Shown here: positions 50,004 through 61,755 of the stretch, piece after piece | How positions within the stretch are numbered: the stretch's first letter is position 1 | How the letters are laid out: each line of letters starts with the position of its first letter | Assembly (NCBI RefSeq): GCF_963675165.1 | Contig: NC_087377.1 | Location: 2,758,978 to 2,822,977 of the forward strand | DNA from: Halichondria panicea | Taxonomy: Eukaryota; Porifera; Demospongiae; Suberitida; Halichondriidae | Length of the DNA: 64,000 nt | Reading direction: 5' to 3' | Position numbers and translations under genes: made by a program | Notes under the pieces: generated by a model | The model's database searches: none | What the model was told of the DNA's origin: nothing | The model's input: only the letters and a program-made list of their open reading frames with translations

Positions 50004-50450
50004 AACACTGTACGCACTGACGTTGAATTCAGTGGTAGCTTTGTTTCCATGTACTTAGAACTCATGTATCATCAATCATATACCTCAATCTGTTATCCGT
50101 TCTTTTCCTGTGTGATATAATTTTGTACAGTTTGCATGTGAGAAAAGTTATTTTTTAAGTTATGAACATGCAGTACACTAGCCATTATTGGTAGGAATGT
50201 ATTTGTTTATACTTGTAACCTATATATAGCTGTTAATTGTGTGCTATTGTCATTGTTGCTAAGCAACAACATAAACAACATAGCTAACCAGGATGCATGG
50301 GTTTCCTGGGGTTTCAATGTTCTTTGTAGAGCCCGCAACTTGTGGTCGTTGCAGTGGAAAATAACATACTTAAAAAATAACTTTCATTTTTATATCACAA
50401 ACTGTACAAAATTATATCACACAGGAAAAGAACGGATAACAGATTGCGCC
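50004..50450. pseudogene. Inverted duplicate remnant of the small gene 3' end and GBF1 exon 22
   Basis: 50004-50120 (plus) holds the last codons CACTGTACGCACTGA and 3'UTR of the small gene. 50210-50450 is the reverse complement of 21395-21620, including the exon 22 relic (TTCTTTGTAGAGC, ACTTGTGGTCGTTGCAGTGG). A fifth cassette has therefore collapsed into an inverted pair. Confidence 0.75.
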
Positions 50451-51241
50451 AACTTGCTACAAAAATGCACTTAATTCTTGAACACAGAGAGAAGGGGGGT
50501 TATTGATTGAGAAAAGTAAACAATCATTATTTTGTTGATCAACCAGCAAAGAGATATACAACATATAAATTATGTCTCTTTGCTAGCTGGTTTGGTAAAG
50601 ACTATATACATGTATTAAATTAGAGCTAGGAGCCCCACTTCCTCAGTCACTGAATGCATGCACACAAGGTTGAAGGAGATAAATATATCCCCTAACATCG
50701 TTGCCATGGTTACTCAAAGAACACTGCCTCCAATAATCACTTTCATGGTTCAATCTTAGTATCAAAAGAAAGCTTACAGTGCAATAGAAACCAAGTGGGT
50801 ATTTAGAGCTGCTATCACGTATTTTGTGCAGTAGGCATACAAATCATAAATTTTCACGAGCATTTTTTTCAATAAAGTTGCTGTAATCAGAGCTAGAATG
50901 AGTTCATAATATCCACCTTGTTTATAGTAGATTTCACTAAGGGCTTTCTTTTGATACCAATATAGCTTTCTACAACTTGCATGGTATTGGAAGTAGCATT
51001 ATCATTCAAAACTATTGCTTGGTTAAGGTAAGTCGTATTTGGTCACAGTTAACGCAAATAATAAAATAGTAACCATGGTAATAATGTTATCAGATGAAAG
51101 GTATTCATGTTTACAATACAATTTGGAAAAGTAATGTGTAATTGACGAGATTTTTTTTTATTTAGCTACTGCAATTGCTATGAAAACACAGACTCCACAT
51201 GATGTAATAATTATTGTGTACAATTTTATGCCGTCTCTTAG

Positions 51242-51670
51242 GGCTATATAGACTGTTCTGAGTCCATTCCAGAGGCTCCTATACAGGTCTTCTGATACAG
51301 CCTCAGGGTATTGGTATATCTTGTGGGTGGAGAGCTTGGTACCAGATCAGAATGGGACCACTCACACTTGGAACAGCGGAACACCTGCATACAAAAAACC
51401 ATAATATGTACGGTCTCTTAGTACTTGGCATCATTGGTATGAGCTACTGCTTCAATAGCTATGCATGGCTGTTTTTGACCTTGATGCCGAAAATATATAA
51501 TTATATGTACCATTGCGTGTTGCAGTAGGACCAGACATAATAGCCATACGTAATATCAGGGAGTCTGTTTAGCCCACTGACTAAGTTGTTGAGGTGTAGG
51601 AACTGGTCCATAATTATAGTCGAGTATGGTCAGCCATAGATCATTGAAGGTGGGTAGGAGGGAAAGAGAC
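51242..51670 (-). pseudogene. GBF1 exon Z relic and 3' segment, second copy
   Basis: Parallel to 24001-24410 over its whole length. The exon Z part (about 51585-51670) has an extra AATTAT within the MDQ region and is truncated at its 5' end by a GT run. The 3' segment keeps the longer CSKCEWSHSDLVPS frame ending SEQSI-stop. Confidence 0.72.
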
Positions 51671-51765
51671 TGTGTGTGTGCGTGTGCGTGTGTGTGTGGG
51701 CAGACAACAAATAATAAATTATTATAGCACATTACTATTAAAAAACATATAATTTATAGCTGGCA

Positions 51766-51852
51766 ATCGAAACCTCCCAAGAAAGACCACCTCTCTATAA
51801 CGGCCAAAAGGCTGTTCCCCAATGGTGTCCGTTTTATGGAGGTTCCACTGTG
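51766..51852. mobile_element. One end of a mariner-type element
   Basis: On the minus strand CAGTGGAACCTCCATAAAAC + GGACACCATTGGGG, a common terminal motif of animal Tc1/mariner or pogo elements, with CTCTATAACGGCC further in. No partner end is visible. Confidence 0.6.
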
Positions 51853-51929
51853 TAGAATAGTCGTGATCTCAATGTGTACACTGTAGTGGTGACTGTTACT
51901 GGTTGGTGTCTGTGTGACCACTTCATTAA

Positions 51930-52680
51930 CCCACTGCACGACTTAAGTCAACCAGTTCAACAAAAGTGGTCAACCAATTATCTTGCAATCTTATTACTTG
52001 TGTAATTCTTGTGTCGTATTGGTGTGGTGTGTGTGTGAGTGGGTGTGGTGTGTGTGTGTGTGGGGTGATTGCATATTCTAAACCTGACATGGGCTAAATT
52101 TTGCTTTTAGTGTACTGTCATGCAAGAGGTGATTCTTTGAATATAACCACAATATGTGTATTGTTGTGCATGTGGGCTAGAGTGAGAACAATCAGTGGCA
52201 GTGGAAGTGGTTTAGAAGTAGGAAATGGAGGGAAAGACAATGGATTGATATATCAAACCACTAATTTTGCCCAGCAATCTACATCAGAGTGAATCAGCTG
52301 ACTCCGTTTACACATTCCTAATTTTATTAGCAGCATACAATCAGCTGTCTAGAACAGCAGTCTTGGGCAAAGGCACTAATGAGCATGGACAATCTGCTGT
52401 GCTATGTTGGGACCACACACTGACAATGGCAATGTATAATTATGCTCCAACTAACCACAACACCTGCACTACAAATTAAAGAGCTAGAGGAAATCGTGTG
52501 AATCATGTTCGTGAATATCATGAACGTGGTGGAGTGTGCCAATTAGAGAATGGAATGAGGCATAACAAAACCCAATTCCATCATGAAACATAACCCCAAA
52601 CAATGACGAGCACAATGTATTCTGTTAACTTCACTGTACTATTGTGTGCAGACTACAGTATATACTGTACGTACTCAGGT
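51930..52680. other. Noncoding stretch, nothing recognised
   Basis: Mostly unique AT-rich DNA with a GT run at 52020-52065. The short plus-strand frames at 52101 and 52267 have no domain or splice context. Confidence 0.4.
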
Positions 52681-52817
52681 AACCTTTAGTAGCTATATAT
52701 GGCTGTTTCTGACTTGAGTTTGATGTCAAAGATATGCTGTTATAGAAAAGAGGCTCCTCGATCTGTACCATTGTTTAAATAATAGTTAGACACAGTAGAA
52801 TACAGACAGGTCATGTC

Positions 52818-52849
52818 AGGGAGAGAGACAGCAAGTGCTGGAGAAACAC
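52818..52849 (-). pseudogene. GBF1 exon Z 5' scrap
   Basis: CAG acceptor then VFLQHLLSLSL; the rest of the exon is gone. Same truncation at 56955-56986. Confidence 0.65.
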
Positions 52850-52855
52850 CTGTGT

Positions 52856-52958
<103 letters not shown>

Positions 52959-53177
52959 GAGCCTGATAATTATTTACGAACACAAAGATGTTATTAGAAA
53001 TTGTGGGGCCTAAAAGTGCCATTATTGCGATCAGGAAACGAGACATCATGGTGACAATTACAGAGAACAAAATAATGTACCTATAACCTAAACAGATGGG
53101 AACTAAGCAGATGAAAATTAATATGAAACGCAAATATTAGTTACACTTGATCCACACTCCATACTTATTTGCCTCAC

Positions 53178-53402
<225 letters not shown>

Positions 53403-53732
53403 GGTTATAGTACCAATATTAAGATAGTACCCTTGCAGCTGGTCCAATTATTATACCAGGCTACTCCGTGTACATGTACGGTGACTAGCTGTCTATAGTG
53501 TGGTCTCACTGTGTACACTGTAGTGGTAAAGGAACTAGCTAAGAGGTTATAGTACCAAGTCTCACTGTGTACACTGTAGTGGTAAGGAACTAGCTATAAG
53601 AGGTTATAGTACCAATATTAAGATAGTAATCCTCCTAGCTGCAATGCAGCTGGTCCACCAGGCTACTCGGTGTACTAGCTTATGAATACATAATCACAGT
53701 CTCTTACCATACACCCTAACGTACCCTCTCAC

Positions 53733-53873
53733 CTCTTGAAAGCAGGCTATAGCCACTCTCCTGCAGTCAGTACCTGGAGCTCATATGCATGTGCTAGTAT
53801 AACGCTCGTTGTAGGTACGTTATGGCAGTCTGTCTAATAGTACGACGTCCATCACAACACATCCGAGCCATAT
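53733..53873 (-). pseudogene. GBF1 exon X relic with indels and lost acceptor
   Basis: It carries extra bases in ATGCATGTGC and GCTATAGCC that break the frame. Upstream, the usual CAGGTATGG is replaced by CTCAATATGG, so the acceptor AG is missing and the reading continues into VELLPQPNELN. Confidence 0.8.
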
Positions 53874-54040
53874 TGAGTTCATTTGGTTGAGGCAACAACT
53901 CAACAAGGTTGTGAAACCTGTGACCAAAGGAATGTGAATTAATTAGCTCACAGTAACGTGCTAGTACTTAGTTAATGGTTACACATCTTATTACAGTGCC
54001 TGGAAGATGTAGCAGCTAGTCATTGTATGAGCCTACACAC

Positions 54041-54119
54041 CTTGTAACAGAGGTCTCCATGCCACCTGCCATAACAGTCCCCCAGGCTCTCGCTCTGTTC
54101 CTTCCTTGTCACTAGCTCT
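54041..54119 (-). pseudogene. GBF1 exon W copy, open
   Basis: 79 nt, CAG acceptor at 54122-54120 and GTGTGT donor. It reads RASDKEGTEREPGGLLWQVA then WRPLLQ, joining in phase to exon X as in vertebrate LLQG-IACLCCD. It lies in the correct order W-X-Y-Z with the pieces at 53.8, 53.2 and 52.8 kb. Confidence 0.78.
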
Positions 54120-54284
54120 CTGGGGAATAATTATAGTCCACTCTCTGTAACGCCGTTGCCATTAGCAATCAGTCCGTGTAGCTTAGCAACGGCTTGATCG
54201 TCGTACACATGAGGTACTCATGGTGTATAGTGCATCCAATAATCTCAGTGAAGACGTGGCATAATTATATTAGACTATTACTCT

Positions 54285-54455
54285 GTTTCGTAGCGTCTGA
54301 TTTTTCAGCAGCCTTTGATTGTTTCTGAGAATTTTTGTCTTTTTTGTTGGAGCCAGTTTTCGGATTTTTTGGAATAGTTTCGTCATATTGGAGTGAGCCT
54401 TGACTAGCGGCAAATCTCTGTGAATTTTCGTATGGTTGTCAAGGTGATGAAGAAG
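54285..54455 (-). pseudogene. Candidate GBF1 Lys-rich linker exon relic
   Basis: One minus-strand frame reads SQRFAASQGSLQYDETIPKN then PKTGSNKKDKNSQKQSKAAE. Position and lysine-rich composition fit the GBF1 linker between HDS2 and HDS3, but there is no clear motif. A shorter diverged copy is at 58076-58195. Confidence 0.5.
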
Positions 54456-54639
54456 TTAGAGGGTGTGATGTGAGAGTCTGATCGTACTAAACTAGAGAGC
54501 AGTTTACAACATTTGAAGAATGCCTGCAAGGGAGGAATAGCATTAAAACTTAGTATCACACACGATACGAAGTAATTGTATAAAGAGCATTAATCAACAG
54601 GCATTAATATTTAACGCAAACGCAACCCCAAAGCCTAAA

Positions 54640-54995
54640 AATTGTCCACAGTACAAACATGGCTTCACAGGCTCAAAAATTGTCCACAGTACAAACCTGG
54701 CTTCACAAGCTCAAAAATTGTCCACAGTACAAACCTGGCTTCACAGGCTCAAAAATTGTCCACAGTACAAACATGGCTTCACAGGCTCAAAAATTGTCCA
54801 CAGTACAAACCTGGCTTCACAGGCTCAAAAATTGTCCACAGTACAAACCTGGCTTCACAAGCTCAAAAATTGTCCACAGTACAAACATGGCTTCACAGGC
54901 TCAAAAATTGTCCACAGTACAAACCTGGCTTCACAAGCTCAAAAATTGTCCACAGTACAAACCTGGCTTCACAAGCTCAAAAATTGTCCACAGTA
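54640..54995. repeat. 39-bp satellite, array 1 (about 9 units)
   Basis: Unit AAATTGTCCACAGTACAAAC + CTGGCTTCACAGGCTCAAA. As 39 is divisible by 3 all three forward frames stay open, giving spurious ORFs. A/G and A/C variants (CAAGCTC, ACATGG) alternate. Confidence 0.9.
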
Positions 54996-55592
54996 CTGCC
55001 CTTTGCAGCTCACTTGGAAGTTTGGGGCAAATAGCAAAAAACCACTTGAGATAAGTGTAACAGTTTACATAAGTAAACCACAATACTACAAGCAAGGGAA
55101 ATTTTGGAATAGACCATAATAATGGTCTATTCCAAAATTTCCCTTGCCTGTTGTTGTTGTTGTAGTTTTTTCACGCTATTTGTTGTAGCTCATGTCAGCT
55201 CACGTGAAGTTTTGGCAAATAGTATTACTGTAAAATGCAAAAAACCGCTTGAAACAGTTTACAGCTAAACCACAAATTGGCTATCTGTTAGTGTAGGTAC
55301 AAAGTTTGGGCTCTAGGGGTAGCTTGATTACGACATAAACTGCCTGTCGTTTAGTTTAATACTGCAGGTATAGCTATAGATCTATATATCCACATATACT
55401 GCAGGTATAGCTAGATCTGTATATCCACATAAAGATCTGGTCTACAGAATCTTCTGTTCCAAAATTTAAACTTTGTCCCCTCTATAGTATTGTGGTTTAC
55501 TTATGTAAACTGTGACACCAGGAGTATATGTACTCCTGGTTACTCAAATGCTATTTGCCCCTAAATTCCAAGTGAGCCGCAAAGGGCAGTAC
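54996..55592. mobile_element. Fold-back element (CTGCCCTTTGCAG), copy 2
   Basis: Left CTGCCCTTTGCAGCTCACTT and right CCGCAAAGGGCAGTACT are complementary, as are the CACTTGAGATAAG/TAAACCACAATAC blocks. A 42-bp near-palindrome (AAATTTTGGAATAGACCAT) lies at about 55096-55137. It splits the 39-bp satellite. Confidence 0.82.
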
Positions 55593-56033
55593 TACAAACC
55601 TGGCTTCACAGGCTCAAAAATTGTCCACAGTACAAACCTGGCTTCACAGGCTCAAAAATTGTCCACAGTACAAACCTGGCTTCACAGGCTCAAAAATTGT
55701 CCACAGTACAAACTTGGCTTCACAGGCTCAAAAATTGTCCACAGTACAAACTTGGCTTCACATGCAGGCTCAAAAATTGTCCACAGTACAAACCTGGCTT
55801 CACAGGCTCAAAAATTGTCCACAGTACAAACAAGCTCAAAAATTGTCCACCACAGTACAAACCTGGCTTCACAAGCTCAAAAATTGCCCACAGTACAAAC
55901 CTGGCTTCACAGGCTCAAAAATTGTACAGTACAAACCTGGCTTCACAAGCTCAAAAATTGTCCACAGTACAAACAAGCTCAAAAATTGTCCACAGTACAA
56001 ACCTGGCTTCACAAGCTCAAAAATTGTCCACAG
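55593..56033. repeat. 39-bp satellite, array 2 (about 12 units)
   Basis: Same unit as array 1, with shortened units (CAAACAAGCTC) and a CATG insertion. Confidence 0.9.
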
Positions 56034-56630
56034 TACTGCCCTTTGCAGCTCACTTGGAAGTTTAGGGCAAATACAAAAAACCACTTGAGATAAGTGTAAC
56101 AAGTAAACCACAATACTATTGATAATAGAGCAAGTGAAATTTTGGAGATCTTTATGTTTTGTTGTTGTAGTTTTTTCACGCTATTTGTTGTAGCTCATGT
56201 CAGCTCACGTGAAGTTTTGGTAAATAGTATTACTGTAAAATGCAAAAAACCGCTTGAAACAGTTTACAGCTAAACCACAAATTGGATATCTGTAGGTGCA
56301 AAGTTTGGGCCCTAGGGGTAGCTTGATTACGACATAAACTGCCTGTAATTTAATTAAAATTGTTGACTGAGAAACAGCCTGCTGCTGAACCAGTCTCCAA
56401 TTCTCTGCCACATAGTACGCCACTTAACACCTCTTAATAACGAAGTTTTTCCTAGTTACCCAACTATAGTAGTTTAATACTGCAGGTATAGCTAGATCTG
56501 TATATCCACATAAAGATCTGTCTACAGAATCTTCTGTTCCAAAATTTTACCCTTAATTGTTCTATAGTATTGTGGTAAACTGTTACACTTATCTCAAGTG
56601 TTTGCCCCAAACTTCCAAGAGGGCAGTACT
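56034..56630. mobile_element. Fold-back element (CTGCCCTTTGCAG), copy 3
   Basis: Nearly the same length and sequence as copy 2, followed by one and a half 39-bp units (56631-56680). Element plus array form a unit of about 1.04 kb repeated in tandem. Confidence 0.82.
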
Positions 56631-56990
56631 ACAAATCTGGCTTCACAGGCTCAAAAATTGTCCACAGTACAAACCTGGCAACATGTATACAATTGTTTAC
56701 ACTACTATTTAATTAAATAGCTAGAGGTAAACACAACAACGTATTCTATCAACTTCACTGTATACTATTGTGTGCAGACTACAGTGCATATACTGTACGT
56801 ACTCAGGTACGCTAACTAGTAGTCCCTACCTTCAGTAGCTATATATGGCTGTTTCTGAGATGCCAAAGATATGCTGGTATAGAAAAGAGGCTCCTTGATC
56901 TGTACCATTGTTTAATAATTAGACACACTCAGTAGAACACAGACAGGTAATGTCAGGGAGAGAGACAGCAAGTGCTGGAGAAACACCTGT

Positions 56991-57064
<74 letters not shown>

Positions 57065-57084
57065 TGTTTGTGTGTGTGTGTGTG
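56991..57084. repeat. GT microsatellite
   Basis: At the acceptor of the exon Z scrap at 56955-56986. Confidence 0.92.
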
Positions 57085-57284
57085 GAGCCTGACAATTATT
57101 TACGAACACAAAGATGCTATTAGAAATTGTGGGGCCTAAAAGTGCCATTATTGCGAGCAGGAAACGAGACATCATGGTGACAATTACAGAGAACAAAATA
57201 AACAGATGGGAGCTAAGCAGACAAAATATGAAACGCAAATACTAGATCTACACTCCAGTATACTTACATTTGTATTTACCTCAC

Positions 57285-57385
57285 CTTGCAGAGTAAGTTT
57301 GATCCTCTGACCCTGGTCTCCTCAACACTAGTCCTGTCTCAGCAGGAGAGGTCAGCCAACAGCCGAGTCAGCATCGGAAGAATAC
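57285..57385 (-). pseudogene. GBF1 exon Y copy, -1 frameshift
   Basis: 101 nt. The start reads VFFRC then a stop because CCCCATGC became CGATGC; downstream TRLLADLS.. continues to LLCK. Confidence 0.82.
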
Positions 57386-57952
57386 CTGTGTGTGTGTGTG
57401 GTGTGTGTGTGTGTGGTGTGTGTGTGTAGGTGTGTGGTGTGTGTGTGTGTGTATGTGTGTGTGTGTGTGTGGTTATAGTACCAATATTAAGATAGTACCC
57501 TTGCAGCTGGTCCAATTATTATACCAGGCTACTCCGTGTACATGTACGGTGACTAGCTGTCTATAGTGTGGTCTCACTGTGTACACTGTAGTGGTAAAGG
57601 AACTATAGATATAAGAGGTTATAGTACCAATAAATTATAGTCTCACTGTGTACACTGTAGTGGTAGGAACTAGCTAAGAGGTTAGTGAAGATAACAATAC
57701 AACGACATAGTCCTGATTTTCGGCGTCTCAACAGACTGTGAAGATGACTTATGTGATGTATTGGTAGCTGGATAATAATAATTATAATGATGTATCTAGT
57801 ACCAATATAGTCTGTCTATAGTGTGGTGGTCTCACTGGGTACACTGTAGTACGTGGTAAGGAACTAGCTAAGAGGTTATAGTACCAATATCGGTGTACTA
57901 GCTTATGATATACATAATCACAGTCTCTTACCATACACCCTGACCCTCTCAC

Positions 57953-58065
57953 CTCTTGGAAGCAGGCTAGCCACTCTCCTGCAGTCAGTACCTGGAGCTC
58001 ATGTGCTAGTAACGCTCGTTGTAGGTTCGTTATGGCAGTCTGTCTAACAGTACGACGTCCATCAA
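57953..58065 (-). pseudogene. GBF1 exon X copy, 5'-truncated
   Basis: It aligns with 17623-17735, from the FQE donor up to the GRRTVRQ region, then passes abruptly into the diverged linker-exon sequence at about 58066. First codons and acceptor are lost. Confidence 0.8.
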
Positions 58066-58728
58066 CACCAATTTTTTAGCAGCCTTCTGTACGTCTTTTT
58101 GTTGGAGCCAGTTTTTTTCTGGAATTGTTTCGTCATAATTTATTGCAGTGAGCCTTGACTAGCGGCAATCTCTATAAATCTTTGTATGGTTGTCAAGTGA
58201 TAGGGAAAGCTAGAAGGTGTGATGTGGGTGTCTGATCGTACTAAACTAGAGAGCAGTTCACAACATTTGAAGAATGCCTGCAAGAGAATGAGAGTTGTAA
58301 ATACAGCATGGAACTATTGCATCACAAACTAAAGGCTATAATTATCTAGGACTTTATTTCCTTTAGCACCATGCATGTTTACACAATGGGTGTAATCTAT
58401 ATGTACGCATAAATTATATACACTCACTACTATGCACAGAATTTCTGAACGGAAAGCAGTTATGATCACAATTCCTTGGAAATTCCTCGGCAACATATGA
58501 TCCCTGGGAGGGAAGTGGAATTATTATAAAGAGGAGTATCCAGTAGGTGTAGTGGTTAATTGTAAAAATGATAGCAGCCCACACATGTCAAGTGTTATTA
58601 TTCCTGGTCACTAGAGTGTTATAATAGCCAAATAAGGGAATCCCTGGGGTAAACCCCCACCCACCCTGGATGTGCGGCTCTTACTTCCACCATACAATGT
58701 GGGGGCGTATGGAAACAACCCCGCTATA

Positions 58729-59486
58729 GTCTACCAGAGATATAAAAGAAAAGGGGATTGGAAACGACCGCCCACGCCCTATGTAAAAGGACTGACATCC
58801 GGTGAAGCACTCTGTGTAATTATTGCGCTCGCAAATAATTACATGGAGGACTGCGCTACAGTTTTGTATCCCTGGTTTCTAGCTCTCCTATCCACTAGAG
58901 ATCACTCAGGGCCTGGGAGATACTTGAGAGAAGTAAGCTTATACCACTGACAAGCTCTAAGTCCGTTGTCTTTACTCTATTTCCAATTTTTTTGAGTTTA
59001 GCTTGAATTACTCTATGTCAACTTTTCTCTGTCCCTCCTGTGAAGTCAAAACAGCAAAGGACATTGCTTGACTTGGTTATTATGTATCTAAGTGCTACAT
59101 AGAATGGCTTCATGCTATAAATAAGCTGTACTGTTCATAAACGTTTGCAGTATAGTCCTTTAAACTGCTTTAGTATACTTTTAGACACACCACGGGCCTG
59201 TCCCTCCTACGACTTCATAGTAAAGGCTATTTCTTCTTGCATAGCATTTATTTGTCTAGTAATAGTGGCTGCATGGCTTAGTCGACTTTTTAGAGCTAAA
59301 TTCTCTTTACTTTTTAGAAAAATCAACATTAAAAATGATCAATTTCACTGTTTCTATGTACAGCACATTGTAGAGCTCTGATTGTAGAGCAGTCAAGACA
59401 GGTAATGAGCATGCTGAGTATAAATAATTATAATCCTTTGTAGTTTCCAATCCCCTTTCTTTTGTATCTCTGAGTCTACTGATAAA
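58729..59486. mobile_element. 0.76-kb non-autonomous element with about 38-bp imperfect TIRs
   Basis: AGTCTACCAGAGATATAAAA + GAAAAGGGGATTGGAAAC on the left; GTTTCCAATCCCCTTTCTTT + TGTATCTCTGAGTCTACT on the right. The open frame across 58672-58950 is not recognised. Solo ends of the family occur near 39116, 39426, 41240 and 41722. Confidence 0.7.
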
Positions 59487-59544
59487 AAAAGTGAATAGAG
59501 GCGCTATAGATTATATCTCTGCATTATAAATAGCTTACTTGATG

Positions 59545-60188
59545 ATGTCTGAGCAAGTGACTGGTACTAGCTGTTGCATGCAATCTCTAATAGTTCATGG
59601 AGACTACCTGAGTGTAGAGAGAGCTCCACACTGTCCTCTGCATCAAGAGAGCAACACTTTACAGTGCGGGCAGCTAGTGGGCTGCTGCGTTCCATGCTGT
59701 CAGGTCAGTCAGTGCACGCTAGCTGTTACATTAAAATGCATTAATAGTCTAGTCTCTGCAGCCGCTCTCTCTGAGCTAGCAGTTTGACTAGCTGCAGTTA
59801 AGTCTAGATGTTTTAATATCATTACATATTAAAATTAGATCTACTCTTGCAGGAAGAAGCATCCTCTCCATCCTCAACCCCTCAAGATCCACAGGCTGCA
59901 TCACAAGGTAGTAGTAACATAGCAATGCATATAGAATTAGTTGTGCAAAATCAATTTCTCAGAAAATTATCATAACAAAAAATAGCCTGTGGCTGTGGAA
60001 AAATTTTTCCATGCACATTGCGTGTTATGCTCGATTGAAGACGTGGGTCATGGTAATTAAAGTTGTATGACGATGACTCTTGTGCAGACGGTGTATCTCT
60101 GGACTCAACCCCTCACAACTACACACTCAGAACGATAGTGACAGGCCTCATAGTGAGAGTGGATCTCTTCAAATTCTGTACGCACTAG
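59545..60188 (+). CDS. Small Cys-rich protein of unknown function, copy 4 (3 exons, 104 aa)
   Basis: Exons 59545-59703, 59853-59907 and 60088-60188; total 315 nt, phases consistent. It reads MSEQVTGTSCCMQS, HGDYLSVERAPHCPLHQES, LVGCCVPCCQ; exon 2 is Ser/Pro-rich instead of Glu/Pro-rich (EEASSPSSTPQDPQ); exon 3 starts DGVSLDSTPHNYTLRT, then TGLIVRVDLF and terminal CTH. One extra in-frame ATG lies at 59542. TATAAATAG is about 18 bp upstream of that ATG. This copy adjoins the best-preserved GBF1 exon 22 relic (60540-60729), which shows the gene sits inside a GBF1-type intron in antisense. Confidence 0.82.
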
Positions 60189-60539
60189 CAGACATTACGA
60201 GCAAGCAACCCAGGGCACTGCCATCTCTATACACACGTTTCCAACATGACTGTTGCAATAATAATCTTTGTATACTTACCGTGTTTTGTTTGATACCCAT
60301 TTTTGTACCATTAATATTTTGTGAAAAACAACTTTTTATTTGTTATAAAACATTTTGTCAATGGTCTGTATAATTATATAGTGGTGTGTAAAAAAGCATC
60401 ATTTAATCGTATGTTGTGGCTATACAATTAAGCTTCCTAAGCATGTACTTACTTATTGTTGGAATTGTTGGAAATGCTTTCATCAATATTGAAATGTAGC
60501 AGGAGTATAATGGTGTGGCTACAAACCTCCTGTACTTAC

Positions 60540-60729
60540 TTATTCTCCACTGCAACGACCACAAGTTGCTCTACAAAGAACACAGCAGCCTCTTCATCAA
60601 ACACAGTCCCGAGGCTGTGGTGATGTTCTGGTTCTCTGGAGGCAAAGCTCAGAGCCTTAACTAGCTCTAATAGAGAATCACTTCTCAGGAACTTATACTC
60701 TCTGTGAATAACTGCTCAGGGTGGCAGTC
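60540..60729 (-). pseudogene. GBF1 exon 22 copy with 2-nt insertion
   Basis: From a TAG acceptor it reads DCHPEQLFTES, then after two extra bases continues KFLRSDSLLELVKALSF and FDEEAAVFFVEQLVVVAVEN, matching vertebrate CDPEKMITESKFLQLESLQE. Donor GTAAGT at 60539. The exon should follow the last exon seen in the functional gene. Confidence 0.83.
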
Positions 60730-60734
60730 CTAGT

Positions 60735-60741
60735 GTGTGTG

Positions 60742-60803
<62 letters not shown>
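60735..60803. repeat. GT microsatellite at exon 22 acceptor
   Basis: About 70 bp (GT)n a few bases from the TAG acceptor of the exon 22 copy. Confidence 0.9.
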
Positions 60804-60805
<2 letters not shown>

Positions 60806-60957
60806 CTTATAATTATGCTGGTAAAGAAAACTCTATTGACAAACATGGCATGCATGTACTGTACTAAGAGTTCCTAATGAACTCTTGACTGTACTCAATG
60901 AGGCCTAGCTGTTTATTACAAGAAGTCAATTATAGCAGAGTACATGTACCACTGTAC

Positions 60958-61141
60958 CTGTATACACTCGAGTGTTGTTTTCCTGGCCTTGATTTCGCTC
61001 GGAGTGAGGGCCTTCCCTGATTGGTCATTGCTTAGCAACCAGTAGCTATTATAGTGATGAGAGGAGGGAGGAGTCTTGACGTGTAGTGACCTCCTCACGA
61101 TACAGAGACACCTTCCCTTCACAATGGAGGAAATCTGAGAC
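60958..61141 (-). pseudogene. GBF1 exon 21 copy, +1 frameshift
   Basis: 184 nt against 183 in the functional exon; the gain is one T in AGTAGCTATTATAGTG. Otherwise very similar to 588-770, ending LECIQ at a GTACAG donor. Confidence 0.87.
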
Positions 61142-61755
61142 CTGGAAGAGGAGGAGAAGGTATATACATGTATGAACCTAGATGCAACATAGGGGGAGAG
61201 AAGGGGGAGATACAGTGAGTAGCAGCACAGCACTGTAGCATGTGAGTATCCAGAGTTTTGCAATATCCTAAAACAACGTTTCTAAATCAACACGAGACTG
61301 TATACCAGTGTTTACACAATCCATTCTAACTACTTTACCACTAAATCAACACGAGAAATAAAATAGAAAGTCCCCCCTACACACACACACCCACACACAC
61401 ACACGCACACCCACACACGCAATTTTTTGCAAAATCACTGCAATGGGCAAGTATTACTGTACATTGACTTTCAAATGAGGTGTACGTAGTACACAACATT
61501 AATGTGGTTTATTCATAAGAATGCGAGTGTTAGGCAGTGACACAGTTGCAGGCCGTATACATGTACCTCCTGTGGCTATGAATGATCATAATAATACCTA
61601 TAGTGATAACTGATATTAACATTCATATTGTATGACATACACTTTAATGATTACTGCTAACACCAAAGACAAAACAGAGGCTTATAAATTAAACAATGAA
61701 TATGAATATAATTGACCAGTTCTCATGCTCAGCTGGCTGAAACGTACTCCCATAC

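Noticed and set aside
54642-56093. Repeat-protein ORFs of 120-190 codons (TVQTWLHRLKNCPQYKPGF type)
   Set aside because: A 39-bp satellite keeps all three frames open. Units vary by insertions that ignore frame, and there is no start, splice or domain evidence.
58672-58950. 92-codon plus-strand frame (KGDWKRPPTPYVKGLTSGEA)
   Set aside because: It crosses a terminal inverted repeat of a non-autonomous element and matches nothing I know. Kept only as part of that element.
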